A DNA stretch of 64,000 nt from the NCBI RefSeq assembly GCF_010998615.1, contig NZ_JAAEAH010000020.1:40968-104967 (forward strand), written 5' to 3'. The position numbers and the translations under genes are program-made. The stretch comes from Myxococcus sp. CA023 (lineage in GTDB: Bacteria > Myxococcota > Myxococcia > Myxococcales > Myxococcaceae). This document shows, piece by piece, positions 33,975 to 44,017 of this stretch; the first letter of the stretch is position 1; each line of letters begins with the position of its first letter. The notes beneath the pieces are model-generated. The model was not told the DNA's origin and did not search any database. It saw nothing but the letters and a program-made list of their open reading frames with translations.

Positions 33975-35702
33975 TCATGGGCCCGCGAAGTTGCCGGCCG
34001 CCCCAGCCACCCCGGCGCGTGAGGTACGCGACAGATGGCGTCCGGGAAGTGTTGTCGGTCCATCGCCAGCCTCCGTGCCTCCGTCGTCGGGCGGGGACGC
34101 CACGCAGAGGGTGCCGTCCTCGAGCCCGGCGATGCGCTGGCGGAGCAACTGCTCCAGCTCCGGCGCGCCTTCCTCCTGGATGAACTCCAGGGCCCGTCGT
34201 TCCACCTGCCGCGCCTCCTCGCAAGCACCGCTGCCTGCCAGGGCCAGGGCCAGCGTGTCCAGGGCGTTGGGGCTCCACGGCGCGAGCGCCACGGCCCAGC
34301 GCGCCAGCGGCAGGGCTTCCCCGCTCCGGTCCTGGTTGACGAGCATCCACGCCAGCTCACGCGCCGCGTTGGCGTTGCGCGGGTCGAGCCGCAGGGCTTC
34401 GCGATAGGTGGCCTCGCGCTCCTCTGTCGCGGCGGGGGCGTGCCGCAGCGCCATGCCCAGAAACAGCCACGCCTCGCTCTCGTGGGGATGGGCCTCCACG
34501 GCGCTCCGGCCAATGGTCACCTGTTCGGACGGCGGCGCGCCGCGCAGCTTCGCGGACAGCGCCAGGAGTCCCGTGGGGTTCAGCCGGAGCGCCTCGTCGA
34601 GTTCGTCCTTCGCCACCTTCTGGCGGTTGGTGATGAAGGGCTCCCGGTGCGCCAGGTGCGCCCCCAGCCCGGCGAGCTTGGCGCGGATGGCATGGACTTG
34701 GGCGTCATCGAGGTCCTCCTCGACGAACGCCGTTCCCACGGACGGCACGGAGACGGTTCGCTGCACGAAACGGCGGTTGCGCAGGTAGTCGTAGAGCACG
34801 CCGTCGAGCGAGGGGGACATCAGCTCGGGCAGCGCCCGCGCGAGTGCCTGCTCGGGGGCGACTCCCTGGTTGAGCAGCGCCAGATACTCGGCGAAGGGCT
34901 GGGGCCGCTCATTCAGCAGCCAATGCACCAGCAGCCAGCTCCCCGCGTAGTTCGTGCCAACGGCCTTGTCTTGCTCGCGAGCCTCCAGGGTTCGGTCCCA
35001 CTGGAGGACTCGCTGCATCGTCCAACCTTGTGCCACGCCCCTCCGGACGCCGTCGAGCCAGGACGTCATTTGCGCGATGGCCCTCCAGTGCGGCACGCCA
35101 ACGACAGCAGTCTGTCCATCCTCCGAGAGGCGCAGCGTCTCCAGGTACTCGGCCAGGCCCTCGGACAACCAGCGGGGCTGACGAGAGAGCGGATAGGCGC
35201 TCAGGTAGTGGGCGAGTTCGTGGTTCAGCGAGGATGAGGACGCCAGGGACATTCCGGAGAAGGTCTGCTCCCAGGTGCCCGGCCGTCCCGACAGGACGAT
35301 GAGGGCCTCGCTGTCGGAGCGGAAGAAGAAGGCGCGCACGCGGCGTGGGTAGAGGCCTTCGAACTCGCGCGGGTTCTGAAGGACGTAGACGTCCAGCTTC
35401 GTCATCTGCTGGCCCAGGGACTGCGGCCACATCGACGTGAGGATGGCGGCGCGGGTCCGCTCCAGGCGCTGCATGGCCTCGCGGGCCTCTTCGGCGGGGA
35501 GGTCCGTATGCAGCGTGTAGTGGTCGCTGTCCAGTCTCAGCCAGGGCCGGCCGCCTTCACCTGGGCACGTGGTGAAGCGCGGGCCGACGACGCACGCGAG
35601 CTGGGTGGTGGAGAGCAGTGCAAGCAGTGCCCCCATCGCGAGGCCGTGGCGCAAGTCGTGTCGTCTCCTCGGCCGGGGCGCGGTCCCCGGCGCATGGGCC
35701 AT
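33975..35702 (-). CDS. DUF1570-like gluzincin peptidase with TPR repeats
   Basis: Exported protein of 575 residues. A long N-region with a hydrophobic core (GALLALLSTTQLACVVG) suggests a signal peptide, possibly a lipoprotein although the lipobox is imperfect. The peptidase-like domain has the zinc motif NHELAHYLSAY (HExxH) near residue 160, followed by WLSEGLAEYLETL with the third ligand Glu, as in DUF1570/gluzincin proteins. The C-terminal half contains tetratricopeptide-like helices (AWLFLGMALRHAP, AARELAWMLVNQDRSGEAL). Starts at 35726 and 35636 are alternatives. The GNAT gene lies 52 bp upstream on the same strand. Confidence 0.82.
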   Translation of the reverse strand: MAHAPGTAPRPRRRHDLRHGLAMGALLALLSTTQLACVVGPRFTTCPGEGGRPWLRLDSDHYTLHTDLPAEEAREAMQRLERTRAAILTSMWPQSLGQQMTKLDVYVLQNPREFEGLYPRRVRAFFFRSDSEALIVLSGRPGTWEQTFSGMSLASSSSLNHELAHYLSAYPLSRQPRWLSEGLAEYLETLRLSEDGQTAVVGVPHWRAIAQMTSWLDGVRRGVAQGWTMQRVLQWDRTLEAREQDKAVGTNYAGSWLLVHWLLNERPQPFAEYLALLNQGVAPEQALARALPELMSPSLDGVLYDYLRNRRFVQRTVSVPSVGTAFVEEDLDDAQVHAIRAKLAGLGAHLAHREPFITNRQKVAKDELDEALRLNPTGLLALSAKLRGAPPSEQVTIGRSAVEAHPHESEAWLFLGMALRHAPAATEEREATYREALRLDPRNANAARELAWMLVNQDRSGEALPLARWAVALAPWSPNALDTLALALAGSGACEEARQVERRALEFIQEEGAPELEQLLRQRIAGLEDGTLCVASPPDDGGTEAGDGPTTLPGRHLSRTSRAGVAGAAGNFAGP

Positions 35703-35754
35703 GTAACGTCTGACCACCCGGGACATAGCGGCGAGCGCTGACCGTGGTCCGGCG

Positions 35755-36228
35755 TCAGCGCGTCCCGCCCGCTGGCCGCACCATGTCGATGTGGGGAATG
35801 CCGTCCTCGTCATAGACGTCGCCCTGCGTCTGGAAGCCGAAGTCTTCGTAGAAGCGCTGGAGGTAGTGCTGGGCCCCGATGTGGACGGCGGCCTGTGGGT
35901 ACAGGCTGTCCAGCCGGGCAAGGCCACGCGCCACCAGCTCGCGCCCCAGCCCCTGGGCCCGTGCGCGGGGCGACGTCACCACGCGGCCCAGGCTGCTCTC
36001 CTGGGGATACTTCACACCGGGAGGCAGCACCCTCAAGTACGCGGCGAGCAGCCGGGTACCCTGCGACTCCGTGTGGAGCAGCAGGTGTTCCGCGCTCCGG
36101 TCGAAACCGTCCACGTCCTGGTAGATGGAGCGCTGCTCCACCACGAAGACTTCCTGTCGCAGGGCGAGCACGTCGTACAGCTCGTCGAGGGACAGCGCCT
36201 GGAAGGACTTCCATTGCCAGCATCGCAT
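35755..36228 (-). CDS. GNAT N-acetyltransferase, ElaA-like
   Basis: Acetyl-CoA-dependent N-acetyltransferase of 157 residues. It carries the ElaA signatures ALRQEVFVVEQRSIYQDVDG near the N terminus, RVVTSPRARAQGLGRELV (acetyl-CoA pyrophosphate loop R/Q-x-x-G-x-G/A) and YLQRFYEDFGF at the C terminus. The substrate is not known for the family. ATG 36228 matches the family start, although it lacks a good ribosome site; GTG 36294 is possible. Confidence 0.88.
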   Translation of the reverse strand: MRCWQWKSFQALSLDELYDVLALRQEVFVVEQRSIYQDVDGFDRSAEHLLLHTESQGTRLLAAYLRVLPPGVKYPQESSLGRVVTSPRARAQGLGRELVARGLARLDSLYPQAAVHIGAQHYLQRFYEDFGFQTQGDVYDEDGIPHIDMVRPAGGTR

Positions 36229-36320
36229 GAGGAGGGCGTCTAGCACGGGTAAGCGTGCGGGGCTTTCCTCGGCGGATACCCGGGCATGTCCCACCCTTCA
36301 TTGGTACGTTCGGCGCCGTG

Positions 36321-37391
36321 ATGACGAATGACTCCGCGCCTGGACGCCGCTCACGCCGCGTGGTGGCCGTCACCGTCGCGACGCTGCTCGCCGCTGGACT
36401 CGCGGAGCTCGCCCACCTGCCTGCCGGGGCGTTGCTGGGGGCGATGGTGGTGTCGATCGCCGCGTCGCTGACGCTGTCCGTGCACGTCCCGGTGTCGCGC
36501 CGGGGGCTGCTGGTGGCGCATTCGGTGCTGGGGGGCGCGCTGTGTTCGTCCTTCTCTCCAGAGGCCTGGAGCGCGCTCGCGGACAGCTGGGCCGTGTCAC
36601 TGGGCGCCGTGGTGGGCGTGGTGGCCGTGGCGCAGGGCGTGGCGTTGGTGTGCGCGAAGCTGGGCTACCTGGACTCGCGCACCGCCACCTTGGGGCTGAT
36701 GCCGGGGGGCGCGTCCGCGATGGTGGCGCTGAGCGACGAGCTGGGCGCGGACGCGCGGCTGGTGACGCTCTTCCAGTTCATGCGCCTGTGCATCGTGATT
36801 CTCGTGGCCGTGGTGGTGGGGCGGTGGGTGGGGGATACGCCGGACGTGGCGGTGGCCCGCGCGGCGGACCTGCCGGGCTCGCCGCCACCGCTGTGGGCAT
36901 GGCTGACGACGGCGGGAGTGTCCGCCGTGGGCAGTTTCCTGGGACTGCGCTTGAAGCTGCCGGCCGGTGCCTTCCTGGGGCCCGTGTTGCTGGGCATCCC
37001 CCTCACGGCGCTGGGCCTTCCGGTGGGCGCGTGGCCTCCGGGCCTCCTCCCGTTGGGCCTGTGGGTGCTGGGCGTGCGCGTGGGCAGCCAGTTCGATGCC
37101 TCGGCGGTGCAGGATCTGAAGCGCGTCGCCCACGTCGCACTGGCGGCCTCGGTGGCGATGGTGGTGGGGTGTCTGCTGCTCGCGTGGGGCTGGTCCGCCG
37201 CCACGGGCGTGGACTTGCTCACCACCTACTTCGCGACGTCTCCAGGCGGCGCCGACTCCGTGCTGGCCATCGCGCTGGGCACGCGTGCCACTTTGTCCGT
37301 CGTGCTGGCGGTCCAGGTGGGACGGCTGCTCTTGATCTTCCTCGTCGCGCCGACGTTCCTGCGCAGGCTGTCTCCCGCCCGGGACGCGTGA
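36321..37391 (+). CDS. AbrB-family membrane transporter
   Basis: Integral membrane protein of 356 residues with about ten hydrophobic helices arranged as two repeated halves: LPAGALLGAMVVSIAASL in the first and LPAGAFLGPVLLGIPLTALG in the second, the internal duplication typical of the AbrB (COG3180) family. The conserved motif LGLMPGGASAMVALSDELGADARLV lies between them, and ATSPGGADSVLAIALG near the C terminus mirrors it. Its substrate is not established; the name ammonia monooxygenase in databases is misleading. ATG 36321 was chosen, directly after an in-frame GTG. Confidence 0.87.
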   Translation: MTNDSAPGRRSRRVVAVTVATLLAAGLAELAHLPAGALLGAMVVSIAASLTLSVHVPVSRRGLLVAHSVLGGALCSSFSPEAWSALADSWAVSLGAVVGVVAVAQGVALVCAKLGYLDSRTATLGLMPGGASAMVALSDELGADARLVTLFQFMRLCIVILVAVVVGRWVGDTPDVAVARAADLPGSPPPLWAWLTTAGVSAVGSFLGLRLKLPAGAFLGPVLLGIPLTALGLPVGAWPPGLLPLGLWVLGVRVGSQFDASAVQDLKRVAHVALAASVAMVVGCLLLAWGWSAATGVDLLTTYFATSPGGADSVLAIALGTRATLSVVLAVQVGRLLLIFLVAPTFLRRLSPARDA

Positions 37392-37519
37392 GCACCCCGC
37401 TGGCCAGGCTGGCAGGCGTGCCTGTCCGAGTGGGTGGGGGCAGGTGTGCGCCTGGGAGGTCCCCGGCGAGGGCGGACGTCCGGCGCGGCCAGGGACGCGC
37501 GGTTAATATGTAGGCCGCG

Positions 37520-38383
37520 ATGACTGCCCCGCATGATGCCCTGCCTGTCCCCAGCCTCGCTCCGAGCATGGAGGCGCTGGTCTCATTGCTCACGCGCCGC
37601 AGCACGGTGGTGCTCACCGGGGCGGGGTGCAGCACCGAGTCAGGCATCCCCGACTATCGGGGGCCCGGGACGCGGGCGCGGGCGCGCAATCCCATTCAGC
37701 ATCGCGAATTCCTCACGCGCCCCGAGGTCAGGGCGCGCTACTGGGCGCGAAGCCTGAGGGGCTGGCCGCGCTTCTCCTCGGCCCGGCCCAACGCGGCGCA
37801 CGCGGCGCTGGCGGAGCTGGAGCAGGCGGGCCACGTCCGAGGCCTCATCACCCAGAACGTGGACGGGCTGCACCATGCCGCTGGCAGCTCGCGGGTGATT
37901 GAGCTGCATGGCGCGCTGGCCCAGGTCCGGTGCCTGGCGTGCGGCGCGCAGGAGGCGCGCGAGGCGTTGCAGGCGCGGCTGCTGTCGCTCAACCCTGGCT
38001 TCTCCCTCGAGGTGCTGGAGCTGCGTCCGGACGGTGACGCGGACCTGACCTCCGAGCAGCTGTCGTCCTTCCAAGTCCCTGCGTGCCTGGTGTGTGGTGG
38101 CACGCTCAAGCCGGACGTCGTCTTCTTCGGCGACAACGTGCCGGCTCCCACCGTGGCGTCGGCGTTCGCCCTGTTGGAGGAGGGCGACGCGCTGCTGGTG
38201 GTGGGCTCTTCGCTGGCCATCTTCTCCGGCTACCGCTTCCTGGTGCGCGCGTCCGAGCGCCGCATGCCCATCGCCATCCTCAACCTGGGGGAGTGCCGGG
38301 GCGTGGAGCTCGCGGACGTGCACCTGGAGGCGAGGGCAGGGGATGCGCTCCCCCGGCTCGCCGCGGCACTGGCCCGGAGCTGA
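37520..38383 (+). CDS. Sir2-family NAD-dependent protein deacylase
   Basis: Sirtuin of 287 residues. NAD-binding GAGCSTESGIPDYRG and TQNVDGLH, catalytic His in IELHGAL, and a zinc ribbon formed by CLACG and CLVCGG, with GDNVP and VVGSSLAIFSGYRF in the C-terminal Rossmann part. The GIPDYRGPGTRARARNPIQ region and long spacing between the zinc Cys pairs resemble the SIRT4-like class. It removes acyl groups from lysines using NAD+; targets unknown. It lies alone on the plus strand, converging with gspC after 15 bp. Confidence 0.93.
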   Translation: MTAPHDALPVPSLAPSMEALVSLLTRRSTVVLTGAGCSTESGIPDYRGPGTRARARNPIQHREFLTRPEVRARYWARSLRGWPRFSSARPNAAHAALAELEQAGHVRGLITQNVDGLHHAAGSSRVIELHGALAQVRCLACGAQEAREALQARLLSLNPGFSLEVLELRPDGDADLTSEQLSSFQVPACLVCGGTLKPDVVFFGDNVPAPTVASAFALLEEGDALLVVGSSLAIFSGYRFLVRASERRMPIAILNLGECRGVELADVHLEARAGDALPRLAAALARS

Positions 38384-38398
38384 AGGGCCGTACGGCGG

Positions 38399-39268
38399 TC
38401 ACTTCACGTCGTACACCTTGCGGACCGGACTCCCTCCTCGCTCGATGTCGAGCTCGAGGTGCGAAGCGCCTCGTAGCAGCATGAAGGCCTCCAGGGCTCT
38501 GTCGGGCGCGTCGAGCGAGACGCCATTGATGCGCTGGAGCACGTCACCAGACTGGATGCCGAGCTGCTCGTAGAGGGAACCCTTCTTGAGGGAGAAGACC
38601 TTGAAGCCCTGGGGCTTGCCGTCGCGGAAGGCCGGCACCACACGGGCCTGGGTGAGCAGGCCGTCCATATTGGCAAGCGCGTCTTCGACAGCGCGGCGGG
38701 ACACCTCATAGGTGTGCTCACCCACCGCGCGGACGCCCGTCTGCGCGGGCGCGGCGTTCGCCAGGAAGGGCGCGGGTGAGACGCCGCCATGGCGGTCGGC
38801 GCGGATGAACTCCTCCCGGCCGTCCACCAGGAAGGTGATGCGCTCGCGCTCGATGGAGACGACGCGAGCGCCCTGCAGGTCGTCACCGGTCATCACGCTG
38901 CGGATGCGCTTCGCGTCGAGGTCCTCGAGCGAGGCGAGCGACCACTGCGAGTCATGCGCCACCAGGGTGCCGAGCAGCTTCAACCGCAGGGACGTGTTCA
39001 TGGCCGTGCCGCCACCCGAGGGCGGCGCGTGCTCCGGCGATTTGTCGAGTGTCAGTCCTGTGAGCTTTGCCAGACGACTGCCTTCCAATGCCGCGCGGGG
39101 GCGTGAGGCAGCCTCTGCCGGCAAGGCTTGCTCATCCCGCATGTTTGAAATGCGTGGAGTGAATGCGAACTCCATGAGCAGGTTGGTCGTGCTCGCCAGG
39201 AGCAGCATGGCGAGTGCGATGAATGTCGTCGTGACGAGCCAGAAGTGCTTCCGGAGTGGGGTGGCCAT
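38399..39268 (-). CDS. type II secretion system protein GspC-like
   Basis: Inner-membrane protein of 289 residues: a cytoplasmic N terminus, one TM helix (LVTTTFIALAMLLLASTTNL), a periplasmic homology-region domain (LRLKLLGTLVAHDSQWSLASLED, then RIRSVMTGDDLQGARVVSIE) and a C-terminal PDZ domain (GFKVFSLKKGSLYEQLGIQ, GDVLQRINGVSLDAP). GspC links the inner-membrane platform to the GspD secretin. No other gsp genes are nearby, so it must either be a detached member of a T2SS encoded elsewhere or a specialised paralogue. Confidence 0.87.
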   Translation of the reverse strand: MATPLRKHFWLVTTTFIALAMLLLASTTNLLMEFAFTPRISNMRDEQALPAEAASRPRAALEGSRLAKLTGLTLDKSPEHAPPSGGGTAMNTSLRLKLLGTLVAHDSQWSLASLEDLDAKRIRSVMTGDDLQGARVVSIERERITFLVDGREEFIRADRHGGVSPAPFLANAAPAQTGVRAVGEHTYEVSRRAVEDALANMDGLLTQARVVPAFRDGKPQGFKVFSLKKGSLYEQLGIQSGDVLQRINGVSLDAPDRALEAFMLLRGASHLELDIERGGSPVRKVYDVK

Positions 39269-39452
39269 GGCCGAGTGCCTTTGGGTTCAGGAGTGACACG
39301 CGGCCCTTGAGCAAGCACGAGGCCAGGGCCTGAGTGGGGCTGCGCTCACTCTGGACGCCTTGCCCGCACGGGACTTCCCCAGCCACCTCTGTCACGGACG
39401 CACGACGAGTGTGTGACTCGCTGTCACGCCACTTGTGTACGGCGCGGAAGCC

Positions 39453-40454
39453 ATGGAACAGGACGGGGGCCGCGATAGGCTCCGCGCCATCATGTCGAGC
39501 CCCACCGAGTCCGCCGCGCACCCTCGCCGCTTCCATGCCGAGTCCCTGATCCACATCCATCGGCACTTGCTGGCGTCGCTCGGTGCGGGGCCCGTCACCA
39601 TCGAGGTGCCAGACCCGGACCTGGGCAGGAGGTGCTACCCCGGCGAGCGTGTGGGCCCGTCCGGCACGCTGCTCCACCGGCCCCTGCGCAGTTGGTGCGA
39701 CCTGGCGGAGGGGCTCTCGTGCCGGCTGCTCACGCCCCGCGCGGTGGATGCGACGCACATCGCGCTGACCTTCGAGCGGCTGGGGCCCGAGGCGCCCTGG
39801 CACGTGGGGGGCCAGGCGGACGAAGCGGTGTCACCGCAAGAACGCTATGGCGCGGCCTCCGCCTTCGCGCGCCTGCGCAAGCTGGAGGACGCGGGCTTCT
39901 TGCTGCCGTGGCTCGAAGCGCTTGGGCGCATCCGGTTGCCGGAGTCCGGCCGCGTGCTCGACCTGGGGGTCAACCGCGGGGATGAACTGGCGGCGTTCTC
40001 ATGGCTGGAGGAGGCCCCGGATGTGCGCTTCGTGGGGGTGGACCACAGTGCCAGCGCCATCGAAGAGGCACGTGCCCGCTTTCCCGATGCGCGGCACCGC
40101 TTCGTCGTCGCCGACCTCAACGCGCTGCCGGAGGACCTGGGACGCTTCCACCTGGTGGTGTCGGTGGGCACGCTGCAGAGCCCCGGTGTGGATGACCATG
40201 CACTGCTGCGCAGGCTGGTGCAGGAGCACCTGGAGCCGCGCTCGGCGCTGCTGCTGGGCTTCCCGAATTCCCGCTTCCGGGATGGTGAGGTCGTCTATGG
40301 CGCGCGGGTGCGGAACCTGCGCGAGCCCGACCTGTCGCTGCTGGTGAAGGACCTGTCCTTCTACCGTCGCTATCTGCACCAGCACGGCTTCCGCACGTTC
40401 CTGGGCGGCAAGTACGACCTGCTCCTCACCGCGGTGCGGGGCGCGGGCGATTGA
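39453..40454 (+). CDS. SAM-dependent methyltransferase-like protein
   Basis: Protein of about 333 residues. The C-terminal half is a class I methyltransferase fold: motif I GRVLDLGVNRGDELAAF (the usual GxGxG is altered), VRFVGVDHSASAIEEARARFP (motif II with the ribose Asp), VVADLNALPEDLGRFHLVVSVG. The N-terminal 150 residues form a separate domain resembling class-methyltransferase fusions that recognise the substrate (HRPLRSWCDLAEGLSCRLL). Substrate unknown. ATG 39453 was chosen after GCGGAAG; 39492 is possible. It converges with cysI. Confidence 0.78.
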   Translation: MEQDGGRDRLRAIMSSPTESAAHPRRFHAESLIHIHRHLLASLGAGPVTIEVPDPDLGRRCYPGERVGPSGTLLHRPLRSWCDLAEGLSCRLLTPRAVDATHIALTFERLGPEAPWHVGGQADEAVSPQERYGAASAFARLRKLEDAGFLLPWLEALGRIRLPESGRVLDLGVNRGDELAAFSWLEEAPDVRFVGVDHSASAIEEARARFPDARHRFVVADLNALPEDLGRFHLVVSVGTLQSPGVDDHALLRRLVQEHLEPRSALLLGFPNSRFRDGEVVYGARVRNLREPDLSLLVKDLSFYRRYLHQHGFRTFLGGKYDLLLTAVRGAGD

Positions 40455-40477
40455 ACACGCGCGTGGTCCGCGTTGGC

Positions 40478-42166
40478 TCAGGACGGTCGAGGCTGAACGG
40501 CTGGGCTGGGGACGTGGCCAGCGCGCACCACGAAGTCGCCAAAGCCTTCACCGGGCTGACGTTCGCGTGCGTAGCCTTCGAACAATGGCTCCAGCGCGGC
40601 GAGGATGGCGTCCTCGTCGATGTTCTCCCTGTAGAGACGACTGAGGCGCTGGCCTCGCGCATCTCCGCCCAGGTGCAGGTTGTAGCGGCCCGGCGCCTTG
40701 CCCACGAGTCCCACCTCCGCTAGGTATGGCCTCGCGCAGCCGTTGGGGCACCCGGTGATGCGGAGCAGCAGGTTGGCGTCCTGCAGGCCATGCGCCCGCA
40801 GCCGGTCCTCCAGCCGTTCCACGAAGACGGGCAGGTAGCGCTCCGCCTCCGCCATGGCGAGCCCGCACGTCGGCAGCGCCACGCACGCCAGCGCGTTGCG
40901 GCGCACCGGGCTGGCGCTGCGGAAGCTGTCCAGCGCGTGCGCCGTCACCAGCGCGCCGATGGCGTCGCGAGCCTCGGGCGTCACACCCGCAATGACGAGG
41001 TTCTGGTTCGCCGTGAGCCGGAAGTCCCCGGTGTGGATGCGCGCGATCTCCCGCAGGCCCGTCAAGTGCGTGGCGCCGGGCCGGTCCCCCACGCGGCCGC
41101 TGTCCAGGTGCAGCGTCAGATGCCACCGGCCGTCATGGCCCTCCGTCCACCCGAAGCGGTCTCCGTTGTGCTCGAAAGCGAAGGGGCGCGCCGGCTGGAG
41201 CGGGAAGCCGAGCCGCTTCTCCAGCTCCGCCGTGAACCAGGGCACGCCGCGCTCCTCCATGACGTACTTCAGGCGCGCGTGCTTGCGGTTGGTGCGGTCC
41301 CCGAAGTCGCGGTGAATCTTCACCACCTCCTCGGCGACGGCGAGCGTCTGCTCCGGCGGGATGAAGCCGACGACGTCCGCCAGCCGGGGATAGGTGGCCG
41401 CGTCACCATGCGTGGCGCCCATGCCGCCGCCCACGGAGACGTTGAAGCCCACGAGCGCGTCGCCTTCGATGATGGCGATGAAGCCCAGGTCCTGCGCGAA
41501 GACATCCACGTCGTTGAGGGGCGGCACCGCCACGGCGGCCTTGAACTTCCGGGGCAGGTACGTGGAGCCGTAGATGGGCTCGTCCTCGCCGCCGGCCACT
41601 TTCTCCTTCCCCAGCCAGACTTCGTAGTAGGCACGCGTCTTCGGCAGCAGGTGCTCGGAGATGCGCACCGCCCACTGGTACACCGTCTCGTGGACGCGCG
41701 AGTCCACCGGATTGGGGTTGCACAGCACGTTGCGGTTCACGTCGCCGCAGGCGGCCAGCGTGTCCATCATCGCTTCGTTGATGCGGGCGATGGTGGGCCG
41801 GAGGTCATCCTTGATGACGCCGTGCAGCTGAAAGGCCTGCCGCGTGGTGATGCGCAGTGTGTGGTTGGCGTGCTCGCGCGCCAGGGCGTCCATCGCCAGC
41901 CACTGGGCCGGTGTGCATACGCCTCCAGGCAGGCGGGTGCGGAGCATGAAGCTGTAGTCGGGCTCCAGCTTCTGCTGACGCCGCTCCTCGCGCAGGTCGC
42001 GGTCGTCCTGCTGATAGCTGCCGTGGAACTTGATGAGGCTGGTGTCCGGCGTGGCGAGGCCGCCCGTCACCGGGTCCTCCAGGCTCTCCGCCAGACTTCC
42101 CCGGAGCAGGCGGCTCTGGGTCTTGATGTGCTCCACTTCGGAGAGCGGCTTGGGCTGGTGGCTCAT
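40478..42166 (-). CDS. cysI: sulfite reductase hemoprotein beta subunit
   Basis: Six-electron reduction of sulfite to sulfide in assimilation; 562 residues, the usual CysI length. The siroheme/[4Fe-4S] cysteines are in [17 protein letters not shown] and [19 protein letters not shown], the canonical C-x5-C...C-x3-C pattern. Substrate-binding Arg/Lys motifs [12 protein letters not shown] and NVLCNPN are present. It is the last gene of the operon, 24 bp after cysJ, and works with CysJ, which delivers electrons from NADPH. Siroheme is supplied by two further genes in the same operon. Confidence 0.95.
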   Translation of the reverse strand: MSHQPKPLSEVEHIKTQSRLLRGSLAESLEDPVTGGLATPDTSLIKFHGSYQQDDRDLREERRQQKLEPDYSFMLRTRLPGGVCTPAQWLAMDALAREHANHTLRITTRQAFQLHGVIKDDLRPTIARINEAMMDTLAACGDVNRNVLCNPNPVDSRVHETVYQWAVRISEHLLPKTRAYYEVWLGKEKVAGGEDEPIYGSTYLPRKFKAAVAVPPLNDVDVFAQDLGFIAIIEGDALVGFNVSVGGGMGATHGDAATYPRLADVVGFIPPEQTLAVAEEVVKIHRDFGDRTNRKHARLKYVMEERGVPWFTAELEKRLGFPLQPARPFAFEHNGDRFGWTEGHDGRWHLTLHLDSGRVGDRPGATHLTGLREIARIHTGDFRLTANQNLVIAGVTPEARDAIGALVTAHALDSFRSASPVRRNALACVALPTCGLAMAEAERYLPVFVERLEDRLRAHGLQDANLLLRITGCPNGCARPYLAEVGLVGKAPGRYNLHLGGDARGQRLSRLYRENIDEDAILAALEPLFEGYARERQPGEGFGDFVVRAGHVPSPAVQPRPS

Positions 42167-42190
42167 GTCGTTGCTCGCAATCGGAAAGGG

Positions 42191-44017
42191 TCAGTAGACG
42201 TCGCGCAGGTAGCGCCGCTGCTCACGCAGGGATTCGAGCCAGGCGTGCGCGTCCTCGCGGCTCTTGCCGCCGTGGGTGGAGACGACGTCCACCAGTGCTT
42301 CGTGGACATCCGGGGCCATGCGCTGGGCGTCGCCGCACACGTAGAGGTGGGCGCCGCCTTCGAGCCATTCGTAGACGTCACGTCCGGACTCACGCAGCCG
42401 GTGCTGCACGTAGACCTTCTGTGCGCGGTCCCGCGAGAAGGCGAGTGACAGCCGGTGCAGCGTCTGCTTCTTCAGGGCCTCCTGCCACTCTGTCTGGTAG
42501 AGGAACTGGGTGCGGAAGTGCTGCTCACCGAAGAAGAGCCAGTTGCGGCCCTTCGCTCCGGTCTCCGCGCGCTCCTGGACGAAGGCCCGGAAGGGCGCCA
42601 CGCCGGTGCCAGGGCCAATCATCAGCACGTCCTTGTCGCCGTCCAGCGGCAGCCGGAAGCGTTCGTTCGGCTCGACGAAGACGCGGACAGTGTCGGTGCC
42701 GGCCGTGCGCGTGGCCAGGTGGTGCGACGCCGCGCCGAAGTGCCGCAGGTCGAACACCGTGTAGTCCACCACCGCCACCGTGAGGTGGGCCTCTTCACCC
42801 ACGCGCTTGGGGCTGGAGGCAATCGAGTACAACCGGGGCGTCAGCCGGCGAAGGGCCTGGACCAGCTCCGTGGCGTCCCAGGTGGCCTTGTGGGCGCGGA
42901 GCACGTCGATGACCTGATGCCCCGCCAGCAGCGCGCGGAAGGTCTCGGCGCGGCCCGGTTCGAGCACTTCGCGCAGCGCCGCGCTGCCGGACAGCCTGGC
43001 GTGCCGCTCCAGGAAGGGGCGGTTGAGCCTGGTGATTTCCAACTCGTCACTCAGCCAGCGCGCCAGCGGGAGCGTGCGGCCCTCTCGGGAGACCGCCGCT
43101 TCTCCGTCGAGGCACAGCTCGGACAGGAAGGACGCCACCAGCTCCGGCGGATTGTGGGGCCACACGCCCAGCGCGTCGCCGGGGGCGTACTCCAGCCCGG
43201 AGCCCGCGAGCGACAGCTCCAGGTGTCGCACGTCCTTGAGCGCGCCGCGTGCGGTGATGCGCTGATTGAGCAGCACCTCCGCCGTGTAGGGCGCTTCCTT
43301 GGTGAACGCGGGCGTGGCGTGCGGCTCCCGCAGCGGCACGACAGTGGCCGTCACCGTCGCCTGCGGAGTCAGTGCTTCTCGCGCCAGGGTGTAGGCCTGG
43401 TCGAGCCAACCCTTGGCCACGGGCTCGAAGTCCACGTCGCAATCGACACGCTCCAACAGCCGGCTGGCGCCCAGCTCCGCGAAGCGGGCGTCGAGCAGCC
43501 GGCCCACCTCGCAGAAGCGCGGGTAGCTGGAGTCTCCCAGCCCCAGCACGGCGTAGCGCAGCCCCTCCATGCGAGGCGCGCGCTTGCCGAGGATGAACTC
43601 ACAGAAACCGCGTGCGTCGTCCGGTGGGTCGCCATCTCCCTGTGTGCTGATGACCACGCAGAGCAGCTTCTCCTTGGCCAGCTCCCGCACCGGATAGTCG
43701 CTGGCCCGGAACAGCCGCGAGGCGAGCCCGGCGGACTCCACCTGGTGCTTGAGGCGCTCGGCCAGGAGGCGGCTGTTACCCGTCTGCGTCCCGTAGACGA
43801 TGGTGAAGTGACCGGCGGGGGCGGCCACGGGTACGGGCGTCACGGGGACGACGGTGGCCTGGGGCGCACGGAGGGCCAGTCCCGCCGTGTAGCCGCTCAG
43901 CCAGTGCAGGGCGGAGGTGTCCAGCCCCTCCACGAGATTGAGCAGCAGGGCGCTCTTGTCTTCACCCAGCAGCGCGTTGATGAACGGGGGAGCGTGGGTG
44001 GCAGGGGATGCGCTCAT
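42191..44017 (-). CDS. cysJ: sulfite reductase flavoprotein alpha subunit
   Basis: NADPH-to-hemoprotein electron transfer chain of 608 residues: an FMN flavodoxin domain (IVYGTQTGNSRLLAERLKHQ), FAD-binding domain (RLYSIASSPKRVGEEAHLT) and NADPH domain (MIGPGTGVAPFRAFVQERAE, then a final YVCGDAQRMAPDV with YLRDVY at the end). Its ATG overlaps the stop of cysN by 4 bp, so translation is coupled. The first 60 residues are a variable lead. It forms the sulfite reductase holoenzyme with CysI encoded next. Confidence 0.95.
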   Translation of the reverse strand: MSASPATHAPPFINALLGEDKSALLLNLVEGLDTSALHWLSGYTAGLALRAPQATVVPVTPVPVAAPAGHFTIVYGTQTGNSRLLAERLKHQVESAGLASRLFRASDYPVRELAKEKLLCVVISTQGDGDPPDDARGFCEFILGKRAPRMEGLRYAVLGLGDSSYPRFCEVGRLLDARFAELGASRLLERVDCDVDFEPVAKGWLDQAYTLAREALTPQATVTATVVPLREPHATPAFTKEAPYTAEVLLNQRITARGALKDVRHLELSLAGSGLEYAPGDALGVWPHNPPELVASFLSELCLDGEAAVSREGRTLPLARWLSDELEITRLNRPFLERHARLSGSAALREVLEPGRAETFRALLAGHQVIDVLRAHKATWDATELVQALRRLTPRLYSIASSPKRVGEEAHLTVAVVDYTVFDLRHFGAASHHLATRTAGTDTVRVFVEPNERFRLPLDGDKDVLMIGPGTGVAPFRAFVQERAETGAKGRNWLFFGEQHFRTQFLYQTEWQEALKKQTLHRLSLAFSRDRAQKVYVQHRLRESGRDVYEWLEGGAHLYVCGDAQRMAPDVHEALVDVVSTHGGKSREDAHAWLESLREQRRYLRDVY

